A stretch of DNA of 64,000 nt from Coriaria nepalensis (taxonomy: Eukaryota; Streptophyta; Magnoliopsida; Cucurbitales; Coriariaceae), in assembly GCA_027186245.1 (NCBI GenBank), contig CP114481.1:56428569-56492568 (forward strand), given 5' to 3'. Positions 48,701 to 58,849 of the stretch are shown piece by piece. Under the pieces are notes generated by a model. That model made no database searches. It was not told where the DNA came from and saw nothing but the letters and a program-made list of their open reading frames with translations. The position numbers were made by a program, and so were the translations under genes. The first letter of the stretch is position 1; every line of letters starts with the position of its first letter.

Positions 48701-50101
48701 GATCAAGAAATGCATCTTGATCTTACTACGACCCAGTACCAGGACATGCAACTAGACCTATCAGGGATCCAGGACCATGAAATGCAACTCGATTTGGCTT
48801 CAATACAGGATCAGGACATGCAACTGGATCTTGCATCAATCCATTACCATGATATGGAACCTGTATTTTCCTTAACCGATGACCATGAGACGCAACGTAG
48901 TTTCACCTCAATGCTCACAGAGACACAACCTAATCTTTCCCTTATCCGGTATGAGGAGAGGCAGCCTCATCATTCCACAACATCAGAGCACCAAGAAGTG
49001 GAACATTCTGATTTTGACCATCAAGGGCAGGAATTGCAACCTGATTTTGCTACGAACCAAGGGCAAGAAAACAAACCTGTCTTTACTGCAACCGAGGAGC
49101 AGGATAGGCAGCCCGATTATGCCACCGCCCAGGAGTTTACTATAACCCAGGAATTGGACCAGGAACCTGATCAAGCAACTCCAACTTTCCAGGAGGAGGA
49201 TGTACAACCTGATCATGCCACCACAACCCAGGAGGGGGATATGCAACCTGACAATAGCAATACAACTCAGGGAGGGGATATGCAATTTGACAATGACCCC
49301 TCCCAGGAGAGGGATATACAACCTCACTATGCCACACCTCAAGAGGATATTCAACCTGACCCTGATGCAACTGGGGAGACTGATATGCAACCTGATATTG
49401 TCAAAACCGAGGAGGACAAGCAGGCCGAGCATGCTAGGCCCCAGGAGCAGGGTAAGCAACCTGATCATACCATCATCGAGGAGCAGGGGACACGACCTAT
49501 TCATTCCACATCAGAGAAGCAGGATGATAGACCTGTTCATGCCTCGAATGAGGAGCAGGATACAGAACCTGATCACGCCACGACCGAAAAACAGGAGACA
49601 GAACCTGATCATGCCACGACCAAGGAACAGGAGACAGAGCCTGTTCATGCCACGACTGAGGAACAGGAGACAGAACCTGTTCATGCCGCGAAGGAGGAAC
49701 ATGAGACAGAACCTGTTTGTGCCACAGATGAGCAGCAGGAGACAGAACCTGTTCATGCCACAAATGAGGAGCAGGAAAATGTTCATGATGTGATGGAGGA
49801 GCATGAGACAGAACCTGATCATGTGCCTCCGGAGGACCAGGATAATAAACCTTGTAATTTGACTACCCAAGAGCAGGAAAAGCAGCATGATGGTGTTGCA
49901 ACTCAGGAGCAGGGTAGGCAAAGTGATGATGTAGATGCCGCAACTCAAGGGCAGGATAGAGAGCTTGATGATACTACATCCCAGAACACAGGGGTCGGTA
50001 GACACACAAGGGTGGAGCAGGGAATGCAATCCGATCTTCCCAGACACATGGACACGGAGGAGGCACCTCACGACAACGAGATACAACTTGACGTGTCTTA
50101 G
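45773..50101 (+). CDS. PWWP-domain protein with divergent RRM-like region and repetitive C-terminus
   Basis: One uninterrupted coding exon of 1,442 residues, starting MDEPKAGDVASSG. Residues 1 to about 345 are acidic and low-complexity. The PWWP domain (about 360-425) has SDLVWGKVRSHPWWPGQIFD and FLVAYFGDRTFAWNEVSHLK; its aromatic cage suggests binding of methylated histone tails. A conserved helical stretch follows (FGPAKLIEYIKELAQFPTAG). Near 880-955 is an RRM-like fold (ELIMNFSEVNSVPSELKLNK; RRFGPLKESETEVDREGGRA). Residues about 985-1442 are degenerate repeats of 12-14 residues, first QDQDMQLDLASI-like, then EEQETEPVHATT-like, strongly acidic and probably disordered. Plant relatives (PDP proteins) work with MSI4/FVE and PRC2 to tune H3K27me3 at flowering genes; extension of that role here is inference. 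Confidence 0.9.
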   Translation: MDEPKAGDVASSGVSESTVTVTETLADSVASDGKRRIEGSLSQGGAGAAGTDGACNGGEDIMVQVLVSDVYVDGVFPNETGDSLNEVAQVRSTNDTEQSLEKDPESPGQIGNEGVVVVQKSGDRSRERGGVTSKDALEVGSNGDIVEGASVEPRKVEPQSEQLVAFRNENGVGGGEARVIVEEVLDTDRAEGLERAFVEENTEQGKQSIANQKGPNSDDDVDEKPEPMDVQSQDTGVGEDIIVEKEWVNSETVGMVGEKEDSKISVTNGKVEGSSGTNEKAKVESECRSIESDAYVSDQGEFAVMESEDNGHGLHEGQQMEEDGIDEENVIDQEGLKSDTSARVHRPRYQLPPEIEGDFSVSDLVWGKVRSHPWWPGQIFDPSDASEKAVKHHKKDCFLVAYFGDRTFAWNEVSHLKPFRTNFSLVEKQSNSETFQSAVDCALEEASRQIELGLACNCLPRETYDQIRPQIVENAGIREDSSRRSRVDESATAYTFGPAKLIEYIKELAQFPTAGGDILDLVIAKAQLAAFYRLKGYHSLPEFETCGALVENETSGSEVQSVEFVQHGALALKDDEQASSFPEISKGTSLKRKHDLKDGLYPVKKERNISELMGESLDFPDAENWSDGKTTDAWVASSFGKKRKPFDDRADDLLTPDGRKTISAAKFSLSSAKQSFKIGECIQRVASQLTGTPIVKGNSEKFLKPDGSIEGHTEDGSDVSFQNVDDSLRGRMSSPTEYSSFDELLSQLQVAAMDPLKGYSFLSIIVSFFSDFRDSVVVSSGAEHLAIEKIGGKRKGPYNSTIASSETFEFEDMSDTYWTDRVIQNGSEEQPSRRGRKKDFQLVPVDPEKSLQGSRRPYSRKRYSVGHQNVEPEKPVGSVDDRSPVELIMNFSEVNSVPSELKLNKMFRRFGPLKESETEVDREGGRARVVFKKRSDAEAAFSSAGRFSIFGPTLVNYQLSYTPTTLFKSPPTTTAPDQEMHLDLTTTQYQDMQLDLSGIQDHEMQLDLASIQDQDMQLDLASIHYHDMEPVFSLTDDHETQRSFTSMLTETQPNLSLIRYEERQPHHSTTSEHQEVEHSDFDHQGQELQPDFATNQGQENKPVFTATEEQDRQPDYATAQEFTITQELDQEPDQATPTFQEEDVQPDHATTTQEGDMQPDNSNTTQGGDMQFDNDPSQERDIQPHYATPQEDIQPDPDATGETDMQPDIVKTEEDKQAEHARPQEQGKQPDHTIIEEQGTRPIHSTSEKQDDRPVHASNEEQDTEPDHATTEKQETEPDHATTKEQETEPVHATTEEQETEPVHAAKEEHETEPVCATDEQQETEPVHATNEEQENVHDVMEEHETEPDHVPPEDQDNKPCNLTTQEQEKQHDGVATQEQGRQSDDVDAATQGQDRELDDTTSQNTGVGRHTRVEQGMQSDLPRHMDTEEAPHDNEIQLDVS

Positions 50102-51168
50102 GAAACAACCATGTCTTGAGTTCTACTGGTATGTATTCACATCTATATAGAAATACATGTTTGCCTGCTTTATCGACTTCCATTTAGTACTTGTTCAGGA
50201 AGTTACTGCTCATGCTTGCTTATCACCTTAGGAATTTGCAATTTAAACTCTCAACTCGCAAGTAATAAAAGCTTGCTTAGACCTATGCTGATAATGGTTT
50301 CATGGGCGAGAAAGTATTCCAGTGGCCAATTAGAACTCTAGACTATAAGATCTGAGACCTTTAATAGAGAGGTACGACCAACTATTGGATTTCCTACGAC
50401 TACCCAGATTTGATGGAAACAGAAGCTTGAAGTAAAAGGAGATTAGAGAGTAGTAACAAATCTCTCTCAGCGTTTTGGATGAACGCAAATTTTTGTTTCA
50501 CTTTTCCCATTTCCTTTGTGGGGTAGAAGCGGGTGGTCGTAGTTTAATTCCTTCTTTATCTAATCTACTTATGAAATGCAAACTAAATATTCCTCGGATT
50601 TTAAAGTTTTTGTCTATGTAGTAGAGTGATTTATTATTCATTATCGTATCAACATTTCTTGTTTTAGGTGAAGATAGTAGTAGATGCGTGCTGTGAAACA
50701 GAACAGGGTGGCTTAAGAAGAAGATTGTCAAGCTTAACGATCCGGGCTTAATGATAGTCATGTGTTTTGTAAGAACTATTTTTCGCCTCTATTTAGAAAA
50801 TGTGTACTTTTGTGATCTCAGTTAACCTTAACCTTCCACCAATGGTTAGTAATTAATGTTAGTCTACCCGCTCTACATAAATTTCATTGCTAATACTGGT
50901 GGAGCTTTGCTTCTTGAACTTCTCACGTGTCAACCAACATATTATCTACATTATATTTTCCAATTATTTATCTTACCTTATCTTATTTACTGATCTTTTC
51001 TGGGTTATTTCAGAAAAAAGAAAAAAAAAAAACCAAGCATGCTGGATGTAACATAATTCAAGAAAGAACCCATTTTTCTAAATACAGAAAAAACGAATTA
51101 CATACATACAACATGAATTACAGTTTGCACGGCTATTTTTACAAGTGAAAATACAGACTCATAGTTCA
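50102..51168. other. Intergenic between PWWP and RCI2 genes (convergent)
   Basis: Contains the PWWP 3' UTR, possibly with an intron just after the stop (donor-like gtatgt at 50130), and the 3' UTR of the minus-strand RCI2 gene. No other gene recognised. Confidence 0.45.
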
Positions 51169-51428
51169 TTAACCAACCAAGACATAGAGAGCGTAGATGA
51201 TTCCAGGTATGTATCCCAATATGGTCAGCAACAAGTCGATCCAGAACTCCATCTGCATCCATTTTTTACATTTGATTGGAGTTTAGTTAATAAATTATAT
51301 TTTCCATTAATTGAAAAATAAAAAAAAGAAAAGAAAAAAGGATTTACTCCAATGCCGTAACGGAAGAATACTCCGACAGGAGGGAGGAATATTGCAAGTA
51401 TGACTTCAAGGAATGTTGCTGAACCCAT
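51169..51428 (-). CDS. RCI2/PMP3-family hydrophobic peptide (LTI6-type)
   Basis: Two exons, 51428-51348 and 51252-51169, give a 55-residue protein too short to stand out as an open frame. It reads MGSATFLEVILAIFLPPVGV, FFRYGIGMEFWIDLLLTILG, YIPGIIYALYVLVG. The whole protein is two membrane helices joined by a short polar loop, as in RCI2A/B and yeast Pmp3. Only the Met after the splice is odd: most homologues have Val or a similar residue there. These plasma-membrane peptides help limit Na+ entry and hyperpolarisation, and in plants are induced by cold, drought and ABA. The upstream ABRE-like cluster (51526-51655) fits that control. Confidence 0.93.
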
Positions 51429-51525
51429 CACTTCTACTCTCTACCTCTCTCAATCTCGTGCACTGCATTTCTTTCCAGTTTTAGAACCTTTTATTATAAG
51501 CTTAAATTGAAAAACGCTACTTGTC

Positions 51526-51655
51526 GGACACGTGTGAATTACACGTGGATGACACTCTTATACGTGTCAGCTGCTTTGGAAACGTGGACCTCTGTGCTCT
51601 GTCCTTTGACTTGATGAACATTGTTTTAGTTTTTCCCAAAAATAGATACGTGGCT
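51526..51655 (-). promoter_or_regulatory. Cluster of ACGT-core (ABRE/G-box) motifs between RCI2 and the PPR gene
   Basis: ACACGTGT (51528-51535), CACGTGG (51542-51548), TACGTGTC (51561-51568), AACGTGG (51581-51587) and TACGTGGC (51648-51655) lie within 130 bp, 100-230 bp upstream of the RCI2 start. Such clusters bind ABF/bZIP factors and usually give ABA and cold response. The PPR gene starts divergently at 51883, so the region may be shared, but RCI2 is the likelier target. Confidence 0.65.
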
Positions 51656-51882
51656 GAAACTGTTCTTTCTCTAGGTAAAACGACAAGGTCGTTCAAAAAA
51701 GTGACAGTTACCTTTAGCCGCCAACCTTGCGTCTTTTTACCCCTCCGTTTTGGCGGGTTCGCTGGAAACGCACCGTTTTGCCTTTCTCTGCTCTAAGTTC
51801 TCGTCTTCTTCCTCCTTGCCCCTTTGTACAGTCGATTTCTTATGCGAAAGCCCTAGAGATTTACAGGACGGTCGAGAAGACA

Positions 51883-54222
51883 ATGGCAACCCCCTCGACC
51901 TCAAACCATCATCAACCAAGAAGAGAATTGATGAGAACCATAACCGCTATCCTCAACTCGAGCAAAACCAATCTCAGTGAACTCACCCCTTACTTGCCCC
52001 AACTCACCCCTTCCTTCGTCGCCTGCGTCCTCTCCTCCAAAACCCTTGCTTCCAAGCCCTTCCTCCTCATCTCCTTCTACAAATGGGCCCAGGCTCACGT
52101 CCCCACCTTCACAAGGCCACCTTCCAACTCTTTCTCCTCCCTCTTCACCCTCCTCCACTCTCTCTTCGGTTATAACAAGTACTCCGACGCTAAATCTCTT
52201 CTTATCACCTCCATTTCTTCCGATCATCACCATGAACTCTATAGAACGATACTCGATCCCAATCCCGGCCTTTCCAAGCCGTCCAGAGCTCTTCTCGACA
52301 CCTCCATCGGAGCCTATGTGAAGATGGGGAAGCCCCATTTCGCGGTTCAGATTTTCAAGAAGATGAAGCGGCTTCGTTTGTGCCCCAACTTAGCCACTGT
52401 AAAGACATTGATAAATTCATTGGTAAGATTGCCCTCTTCTCATTCAATTGCAATGTGTGGGGAAATATTTCATGATTCTATCAACCTCGGTGTTCAACCG
52501 GATAGTAAGACCTTCAACGTTTTGATATATGGGTACTGTTTGGAGAATAAGTTTAAGGATGCTATAGAGTTGGTTAAAAAGATGAATGAATTTGGCTGTG
52601 AACCAGATACTGTGAGTTATAATACTATACTTGATGGTTTGTGTAAAAAAGGTCTTCTGAATGAGGCGCGTAATTTGTTATTGGATATGAAGAACAGAGG
52701 GTTGTTTCCAAATAGGAATACATATAACATTTTGGTTTGTGGGTATTGTAAATTGGGGTGGTTAAAAGATGCCGTCAAGGTGATTGAATTGATGACACAA
52801 AACAATTTTTCACCTGATGTTTGGACTTATAACATGTTAATTAGTGGATTGTGTAATGAGGGTAGAATAGATGAGGCTTTTAAGATTCGTGATGAGATGG
52901 AGAAGATGCTAGTGTTTCCTGATATTGTCACTTATAACACATTGATTGACGGGTGCTTTGAGTGGAGAGGTAGTTCGGAGGCATTGAAATTGATCGAGGA
53001 GATGGGTGATAAGGGAGTGAAGTCAAATGCAGTTACTCACAATGTAATACTAAAGTGGTTCTGTAAGGAAGGGAAGATAGATGAAGCTAGCAAGGCTTTT
53101 CAGAAGATGGAAGAAAGTGGGGTTTCACCCGATTGCATTACATATAACACTTTAATAAATGCCTATTGTAAAGCCCGTGAAATGGGGGAGGCATTCAGAA
53201 TGATGGATGAAATGGGTAAGAAAGGTCTGCAAATGGATACTTGTACTCTTAATACTGTTCTTCACACTCTTTGTCGTGAGACAAAGCTTGATGAGGCGTA
53301 CAAGTTACTGACTAGTTCAATGAATCGAGGTTATATTCTTGATGAGGTGAGCTATGGAACTTTAATCACAGGTTACTTTGAAAATAATCATGTTGATAAA
53401 GCCTTAAGTCTATGGAATGAGATGAAAGACAAAAAAATTGTTCCCAGTATGGTCACTTATAATTCTATCATTGCGGGGTTATGCCATTCTGGGAAAACAG
53501 ATCAAGCTATAGCCAAGCTGAATGAACTTCTAGAAAGTGGTTTAGTCCCAGATGAAAGTACATACAACACAATTATTCATGGCTATTGTGAGGAGGGGGA
53601 AGTGGAGAAAGCATTTCAATTCCACAACAAAATGGTGGAGATTTCATTCAAACCGGATGTATTCACATGTAACATTCTTCTCCATGGTTTATGCAGCAAG
53701 GGCATGCTAGAAAGGGCCATCAAACTTTTCAAAACTTGGGTTTCAAACGGAAAAGTTATTGATGCAGTTACATATAACACCTTGATAGCAACATTGTGCA
53801 AAGAAGCTAGATTTGAGGAGGCTTTTGATCTCATCAGAGAAATGGAGGAAAAGAAATTAGGGCCCGATCACTATACGTACAATGCCATTATCAGTTCACT
53901 AACTGATGCGGGTCGGATGAAGGAGGCAGAAGAGTTCATAATGAAGATGGTTGAAACGGGAAATTCACCTAATCATCAATCCTTAGAATCAGGGACGGAG
54001 CAAGAAGTGGCAAAGACACATGAAGTTCCAAATGACTATGAGCCAAGTTGTGCAGCTTACTCTGAGGAGATCAATAGGCTGTGTATCGAAGAAAAATATA
54101 AGGATGCAATGGAGCTTTTTGAAGAAGTGAAAAAGAAAGGATTAGCGTTAAATAAAAACACCCATCTTAATTTGATGGAGGCACTGATTAAGTGGCGGAA
54201 AGGAATGTCATGGGATGATTGA
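51883..54222 (+). CDS. P-class pentatricopeptide repeat protein
   Basis: A single exon of 779 residues from ATG 51883 (MATPSTSNHH); the open frame extends further upstream, but without a better start. About 16 tandem 35-residue PPR motifs begin near residue 160, with typical words such as SKTFNVLIYGYCLENKFKDA, DTVSYNTILDGLCKKGLLNE and DIVTYNTLIDGCFEWRGSSE. No E, DYW or SMR domain follows, so it is P-class. Such proteins bind single-stranded RNA in mitochondria or plastids and act in stability, splicing or translation. The N-terminus is Ser/Pro-rich and could be a targeting peptide, but I cannot say which organelle. The closest relative I recall is At2g16880. Absence of introns is usual. Confidence 0.92.
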   Translation: MATPSTSNHHQPRRELMRTITAILNSSKTNLSELTPYLPQLTPSFVACVLSSKTLASKPFLLISFYKWAQAHVPTFTRPPSNSFSSLFTLLHSLFGYNKYSDAKSLLITSISSDHHHELYRTILDPNPGLSKPSRALLDTSIGAYVKMGKPHFAVQIFKKMKRLRLCPNLATVKTLINSLVRLPSSHSIAMCGEIFHDSINLGVQPDSKTFNVLIYGYCLENKFKDAIELVKKMNEFGCEPDTVSYNTILDGLCKKGLLNEARNLLLDMKNRGLFPNRNTYNILVCGYCKLGWLKDAVKVIELMTQNNFSPDVWTYNMLISGLCNEGRIDEAFKIRDEMEKMLVFPDIVTYNTLIDGCFEWRGSSEALKLIEEMGDKGVKSNAVTHNVILKWFCKEGKIDEASKAFQKMEESGVSPDCITYNTLINAYCKAREMGEAFRMMDEMGKKGLQMDTCTLNTVLHTLCRETKLDEAYKLLTSSMNRGYILDEVSYGTLITGYFENNHVDKALSLWNEMKDKKIVPSMVTYNSIIAGLCHSGKTDQAIAKLNELLESGLVPDESTYNTIIHGYCEEGEVEKAFQFHNKMVEISFKPDVFTCNILLHGLCSKGMLERAIKLFKTWVSNGKVIDAVTYNTLIATLCKEARFEEAFDLIREMEEKKLGPDHYTYNAIISSLTDAGRMKEAEEFIMKMVETGNSPNHQSLESGTEQEVAKTHEVPNDYEPSCAAYSEEINRLCIEEKYKDAMELFEEVKKKGLALNKNTHLNLMEALIKWRKGMSWDD

Positions 54223-55599
54223 CTAGATAGACAATACAAGCTCATTTAGTTACTGTATGTGTTTATTTTTTCTTGGGATTTGACCAAGATGTGTAATACA
54301 TGGCAATTATTTTATTCACCGATAGAATGATTATTTTTCAGCACCATGTTGTTGTGGCGATGGCAATCTGAAATATTCCATTATAGTGTAATCCTGTGCG
54401 GTGTCAACTTTGTCACAAAGTGTTATGTTATTAATGTTTAGCTGGGTACCTCAAGTTGTCGAAATCTTTTGGATTGTTGGAATGATGCATGCTCTTGCAG
54501 AGCTGCCAGTGGTTTAATACAAGAAGATAAAGGTAAATACAGCTCCGGAATGGATAGGTAGATGAGTTTTGATGCTTGGTGAGATTAAGATGAGAAGAGG
54601 CGAGTTATGAGAGCTATTCTCACATGATGGGATTTCCAATGAAGTTCACCAACCCAAAAAATGGACAATGTGGCTTCAAAAATTTTAGTTTATTCTGCTT
54701 TGGTTCTGAGTAAGCAGTCTTCTTTGAGTTTTAGTCTAAAAAATTTGTAAGAATCATTTTTCTCAATGTTGTCTTGTTCTTAACCAAGTTTTCTTTGTAC
54801 TTAATAAACTTTTTATTTACAAATAGCGCGCTGATTTCAAACTCTATTGTCCGTCCCTTGGACAGGTACAAAGGGTTAAAAGATATTTTGTGTTTCTGTC
54901 GATTGGACAAAGATGAGCAAAGGAATGTAGCCTCATTTGGTTTCTAAAGTAATCCACTCAAAACTTTTTCCGAGAAAGATCCAAACAAACAAAGTCAATT
55001 TTCTCTCTCTTTTTAATCCCACTATGTTCATCCATAATGACCCGTTCCTCAGAATTTGTCCCTTTGTTCTTTTCTTTTTCTTTTTCTTTTTTCCTGCAAT
55101 GAGATAAGATGACTGAAGATTGCATTCATCTTCATAAATACAAATAATCTCTGCAAAGTGTTCGCTGCATGTGTTTACATTATAGTCATTCCGGAAAGCA
55201 GAAAGCTGCTGAGATAAGATTTGAGGCTTTCTTTTACACACAATGTGAATCCTGCAGACAATGAATAGTGATGTGTGAAAAGGTCTGAGATCATGCATTC
55301 GTGGTTTGTTTTTACTTTCCTCTTAAATGGAAATGTTATTTTGAACTTAAATCCATGTAAATGTTTTAGTTGGTTTACTGTACAGGCCTACCATTAATAA
55401 TGACATATTTAAATAGTGTTAGGTTGTCGCCGCCGTAGCACCATCACTCCTTCTTTATCCGAGCTTATGATCGGCTGTCGCAATGGTGGAGTTATAGAGA
55501 TAAAATTTATAAATTATATAATGAAACTCTATAAGAGAATTATAAGGTAGAGATTTAGGAATATCTCCACTATATCAAAAAATTAATTTGGTTTTATGT
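54223..55599. other. PPR 3' region and spacer before a LINE relic
   Basis: No exon recognised. Stop-rich AT sequence; some of 55400-55600 may already belong to the decayed LINE. Confidence 0.45.
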
Positions 55600-56700
55600 G
55601 GATAGGTCTACAACAGAAACAATCTTCTTAATTAGATAAATGATAGCAAAATATAGAGAAAAATAAAAGAACATGCATAAGGTATTTATCGACTAATAGA
55701 GCTTATGATAAAGTGTCTATGAAATTAATTTAATGAATACTTTGAAGAAAAAATGTGTTTTAATATTATATCAAGATCATTAAGGATATATATAAAAATA
55801 TTGTAACTAGTATTAGGTCAGTAAGTAAGATATCTAATGAACTCCTTATTGTAGTAAGATTTCATTAAGAGTTGACTTTAAATCCATACATCCTTACTTT
55901 AGTTATGGATGAGGTAATGAAACATATTTAGGATGAGGTAACTTGGTATATATTGTTTGCAGATGATATTATCTTAATAAATAAAACTAAATAATGCATA
56001 AATCGAAAATTAGATAGTTGACGTGAGAGTTTAGAGAGTATAGAGTTTTAAAATTAGCAGCTCAAATTGTAACCCAATTGCGATTGATAGTAGGAAGATC
56101 CTAAAGGATGAAGCTTTTCGATATTTCAGATATATTATCCAAAATAGTAAGGATATTTGAAATGATATAGATCATAGAATTAAAGTAGATTGGATGATAT
56201 TAAGAGTCTTATGCGATAGACGAATGTTTGCAAGATTGAAAAGAAAGTGTTACAAGATAATCATTCGACCAACTACGCTTTATAGCTTGAAGTGTTGGAC
56301 AATTACAGGACAATATATACCTAAGGTGGTGGTAATAGAAATGCATATGTTAAGATGAATGTGTGGTAAAATATGTAATGATAGAATTAGAAATGAAATG
56401 ATTAAGATATATCTGGGTATAACCCCTATAGATGATAAGATTATAAAGAAATGTCTAAAATAGTTTGGTAATGTGCAGAAGAGACCAAACACGGCTCCAA
56501 TTCGACAAGATTTAGATTGACAGATAAGTAGAGAGAGAGCGTAGACATAAGTTGTTAAAAGATGAAAGTGGTTAATGAAAAAATTTTATATCTTGAATTA
56601 AGTGATAATATTTGAGAAGATTACATAACTTAAAGAACTAATATCTATATAATTGATCGCGATAATAATATGAATGAACTTAGATAATGATGATAAAATG
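55600..56700 (+). mobile_element. Decayed LINE (RTE-like) reverse-transcriptase remnant
   Basis: Broken by many stops, the plus strand still reads LTLNPYILTLVMDEVMKHI, then WYILFADDIILINKT (the RT catalytic FADD box), FRYFRYIIQNSKDI, HRIKVDWMILRVLCDRRM, YKIIIRPTTLYSLKCWTI, MLR-stop-MCGKICNDRIRNEMIK and FGNVQKRPNTAPIR. This is the RT and post-RT region I recall for RTE-type LINEs of plants. The 5' part with endonuclease is missing and the 3' end fades near 56690 into an ATGATAA-like tail. It is old: few codons in a row survive without a lesion. Confidence 0.8.
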
Positions 56701-57531
56701 AAAATGCCATATTCTAAGTGGAATCCAACTACTGGTTGACACACTATAAGGTCTCACTCAACTTTTTCATTTTCATTTCACGTGCAGCGGCGATTTGAGG
56801 ATCCGATCGTCGGGTTTCGTTGTGAGAGACCTTTGATAAAACCCATTAGGAAAAAAAACAAAACGTAATTAATTTTCCCTTAATGAGGTATTCTTTCTAT
56901 AATTCAAAATTGGACAATGGGAAAAGGAAAAGGAAATGGAAGAAGAGAAGGTGGAAAAAAGGAAAGCTGTGGTGAACCCCACAGAACAACTCATAAACGA
57001 AGGAAGTAGGAACAACAGTTTGTAGTGGACGATTTGGTCCTCTTATGTATGTTATGTTAAAGCCAGCTTTAGGTTTAAGGGTCAACACGGGAAAGACTAA
57101 TCTCTCCTCTTTCAAAAGATTTAGTTGTATTTATACTTTTCTTATCCCACTCTAGTCTACACAGCATGGCATTGAAAATATTGTTCATATTATATGGTTG
57201 ACATTAAACATCACATATGATTCGTACTCCTACCCTTTTCATCTTATATAATCATATCATTTTTTTTTATATATATAATCAATTATGACTAATTTCAAAA
57301 ACCTCCATAGTATACAAATAGTTAAATAATTAAATAATTAAATAATTAAATAATTAAATAATTAAATAAAAAAAAGAAAGAACACCTCCAACCACTTCCT
57401 CTAGAACCGCATCTGATGGGTCCCATACTTTTATTATATATATGTCCAACTTAGAGAAAAACATGGGAATTAGAGGGTGTAGAAATAACGATACAAAAAG
57501 TTGCTTTTTATGTGTCACATTCTTTGCGACT

Positions 57532-57570
<39 letters not shown>

Positions 57571-58089
57571 TATTTATATCAATTTATCTCTATCTACACT
57601 TGCTTTCAACGAGCCCAGCGGTTCCTCACCCAACAAGTACCCCACTAGGCCAAAACCTCTCTCTCTCTCTCTCTCTGTGTCTCTCTGATTAGAATTATAA
57701 TTGTGGGATTATAGTGCCAAGTCACTTGGTAGTTGGTTTTGTTGGGTTGCATTTGCCAATTAGAACATAATGCTGTCTCATTTTAAGCCAACACCCAGTT
57801 ACCAAATTAGTCATAATCATGAATCAATAGTTTCCTCTGTTCAAATTAACTATCCACGTGTCTAAATATTATTGGAACAAAGATTTAGTTTTGTTTCCAC
57901 GCATTAGAGAGATATTGCATGCATGGACTTCATTTTTCCAAGTGTTATGGGGTATTGAATAGTAATGATTTTGTATTTATTCCATTCAACTTAAGCCTTA
58001 GAATTATTATGTATTGATTGATTAACGGGTAGATAGATATCTGGCCCGTACATCTTCATATATATATATATATATGGACCCACACAAAT

Positions 58090-58121
<32 letters not shown>

Positions 58122-58800
58122 AATAAATAAATAAATGTGAGATCAAATTCTAAAACACCTCCTCGTATGTCTGAAACGAGCTCCCATCTTTGTTGAATAA
58201 TCAAATCTAGTACGGAGTATTAGAAAAAAAGGCGGTAAATTAGCTTTTTACTGTTAATTAAATTAATTAATTAATTAATATATTAATATATTAATATTGA
58301 TACGGAGCAGCAATTCCGTTTCTTTATGTACAATCAATCTAATCTAGTGAAGAAATTTAAGTGTTGACTAATAATAATAAAAAAGTCATTGTTAAGAGTT
58401 GAGTTCCAACTTTATTGCTGCAAATATTGACGCGTGGAAAAATATCGTTACATTTGTCGACTGGGCAGTAATCAAGATTTGATAAGATCTCTTAAAACAA
58501 ATTTTGGTCAGAAACTTAGCCAAATAGGCAGCAGCTCAGCTAATTAAAGGGAGTCAGTTTTAATCTGATATGAAAATTCAAAAAACAACGAAGCTCTATC
58601 TATATTTTGGTATACATTTCAAACGAACTACTATGACTTAAGGTCAAATGACGTATCGCTGACCTCATCCCCCTCCCACGTACACGTACACTTCTTCTCC
58701 TGATTTCATTCCCGGCCTTTTTACGCTCTCTCTCTCTCTCCCCCCTATAATATCTCTCCTCTGCTCTCCCTCTCTTTTCCATCTTCCTCATCAAACCACA

Positions 58801-58831
<31 letters not shown>

Positions 58832-58849
58832 GATTCTTTTACAGATCAA
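56701..58849. other. Intergenic region upstream of the LBD gene, rich in microsatellites
   Basis: No gene recognised in 2.1 kb. Repeats include (TTAAATAA)n at 57316-57369, (AAT)n at 57532-57571, (TC)n near 57658-57676, (TA)n near 58056-58074, (AAT)n/(AAAT)n at 58088-58136 and (TTAA)n near 58255-58280. A (TC)n leader directly before the LBD start (58807-58832) is probably 5' UTR. Confidence 0.55.

Noticed and set aside
48983..50086. Long minus-strand open frames (173 and 191 codons) opposite the PWWP tail
   Set aside because: They mirror the in-frame repeats of the sense protein, have strongly periodic composition and match no family.
51901..52338. Minus-strand 145-codon frame opposite the PPR N-terminus
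   Set aside because: Gly/Glu-rich shadow of a Ser/Pro-rich coding strand; no independent support.
56897..57115. Minus-strand frame of 72 codons upstream of the LBD gene
   Set aside because: No family resemblance and low-complexity Phe/Leu-rich C-terminus.
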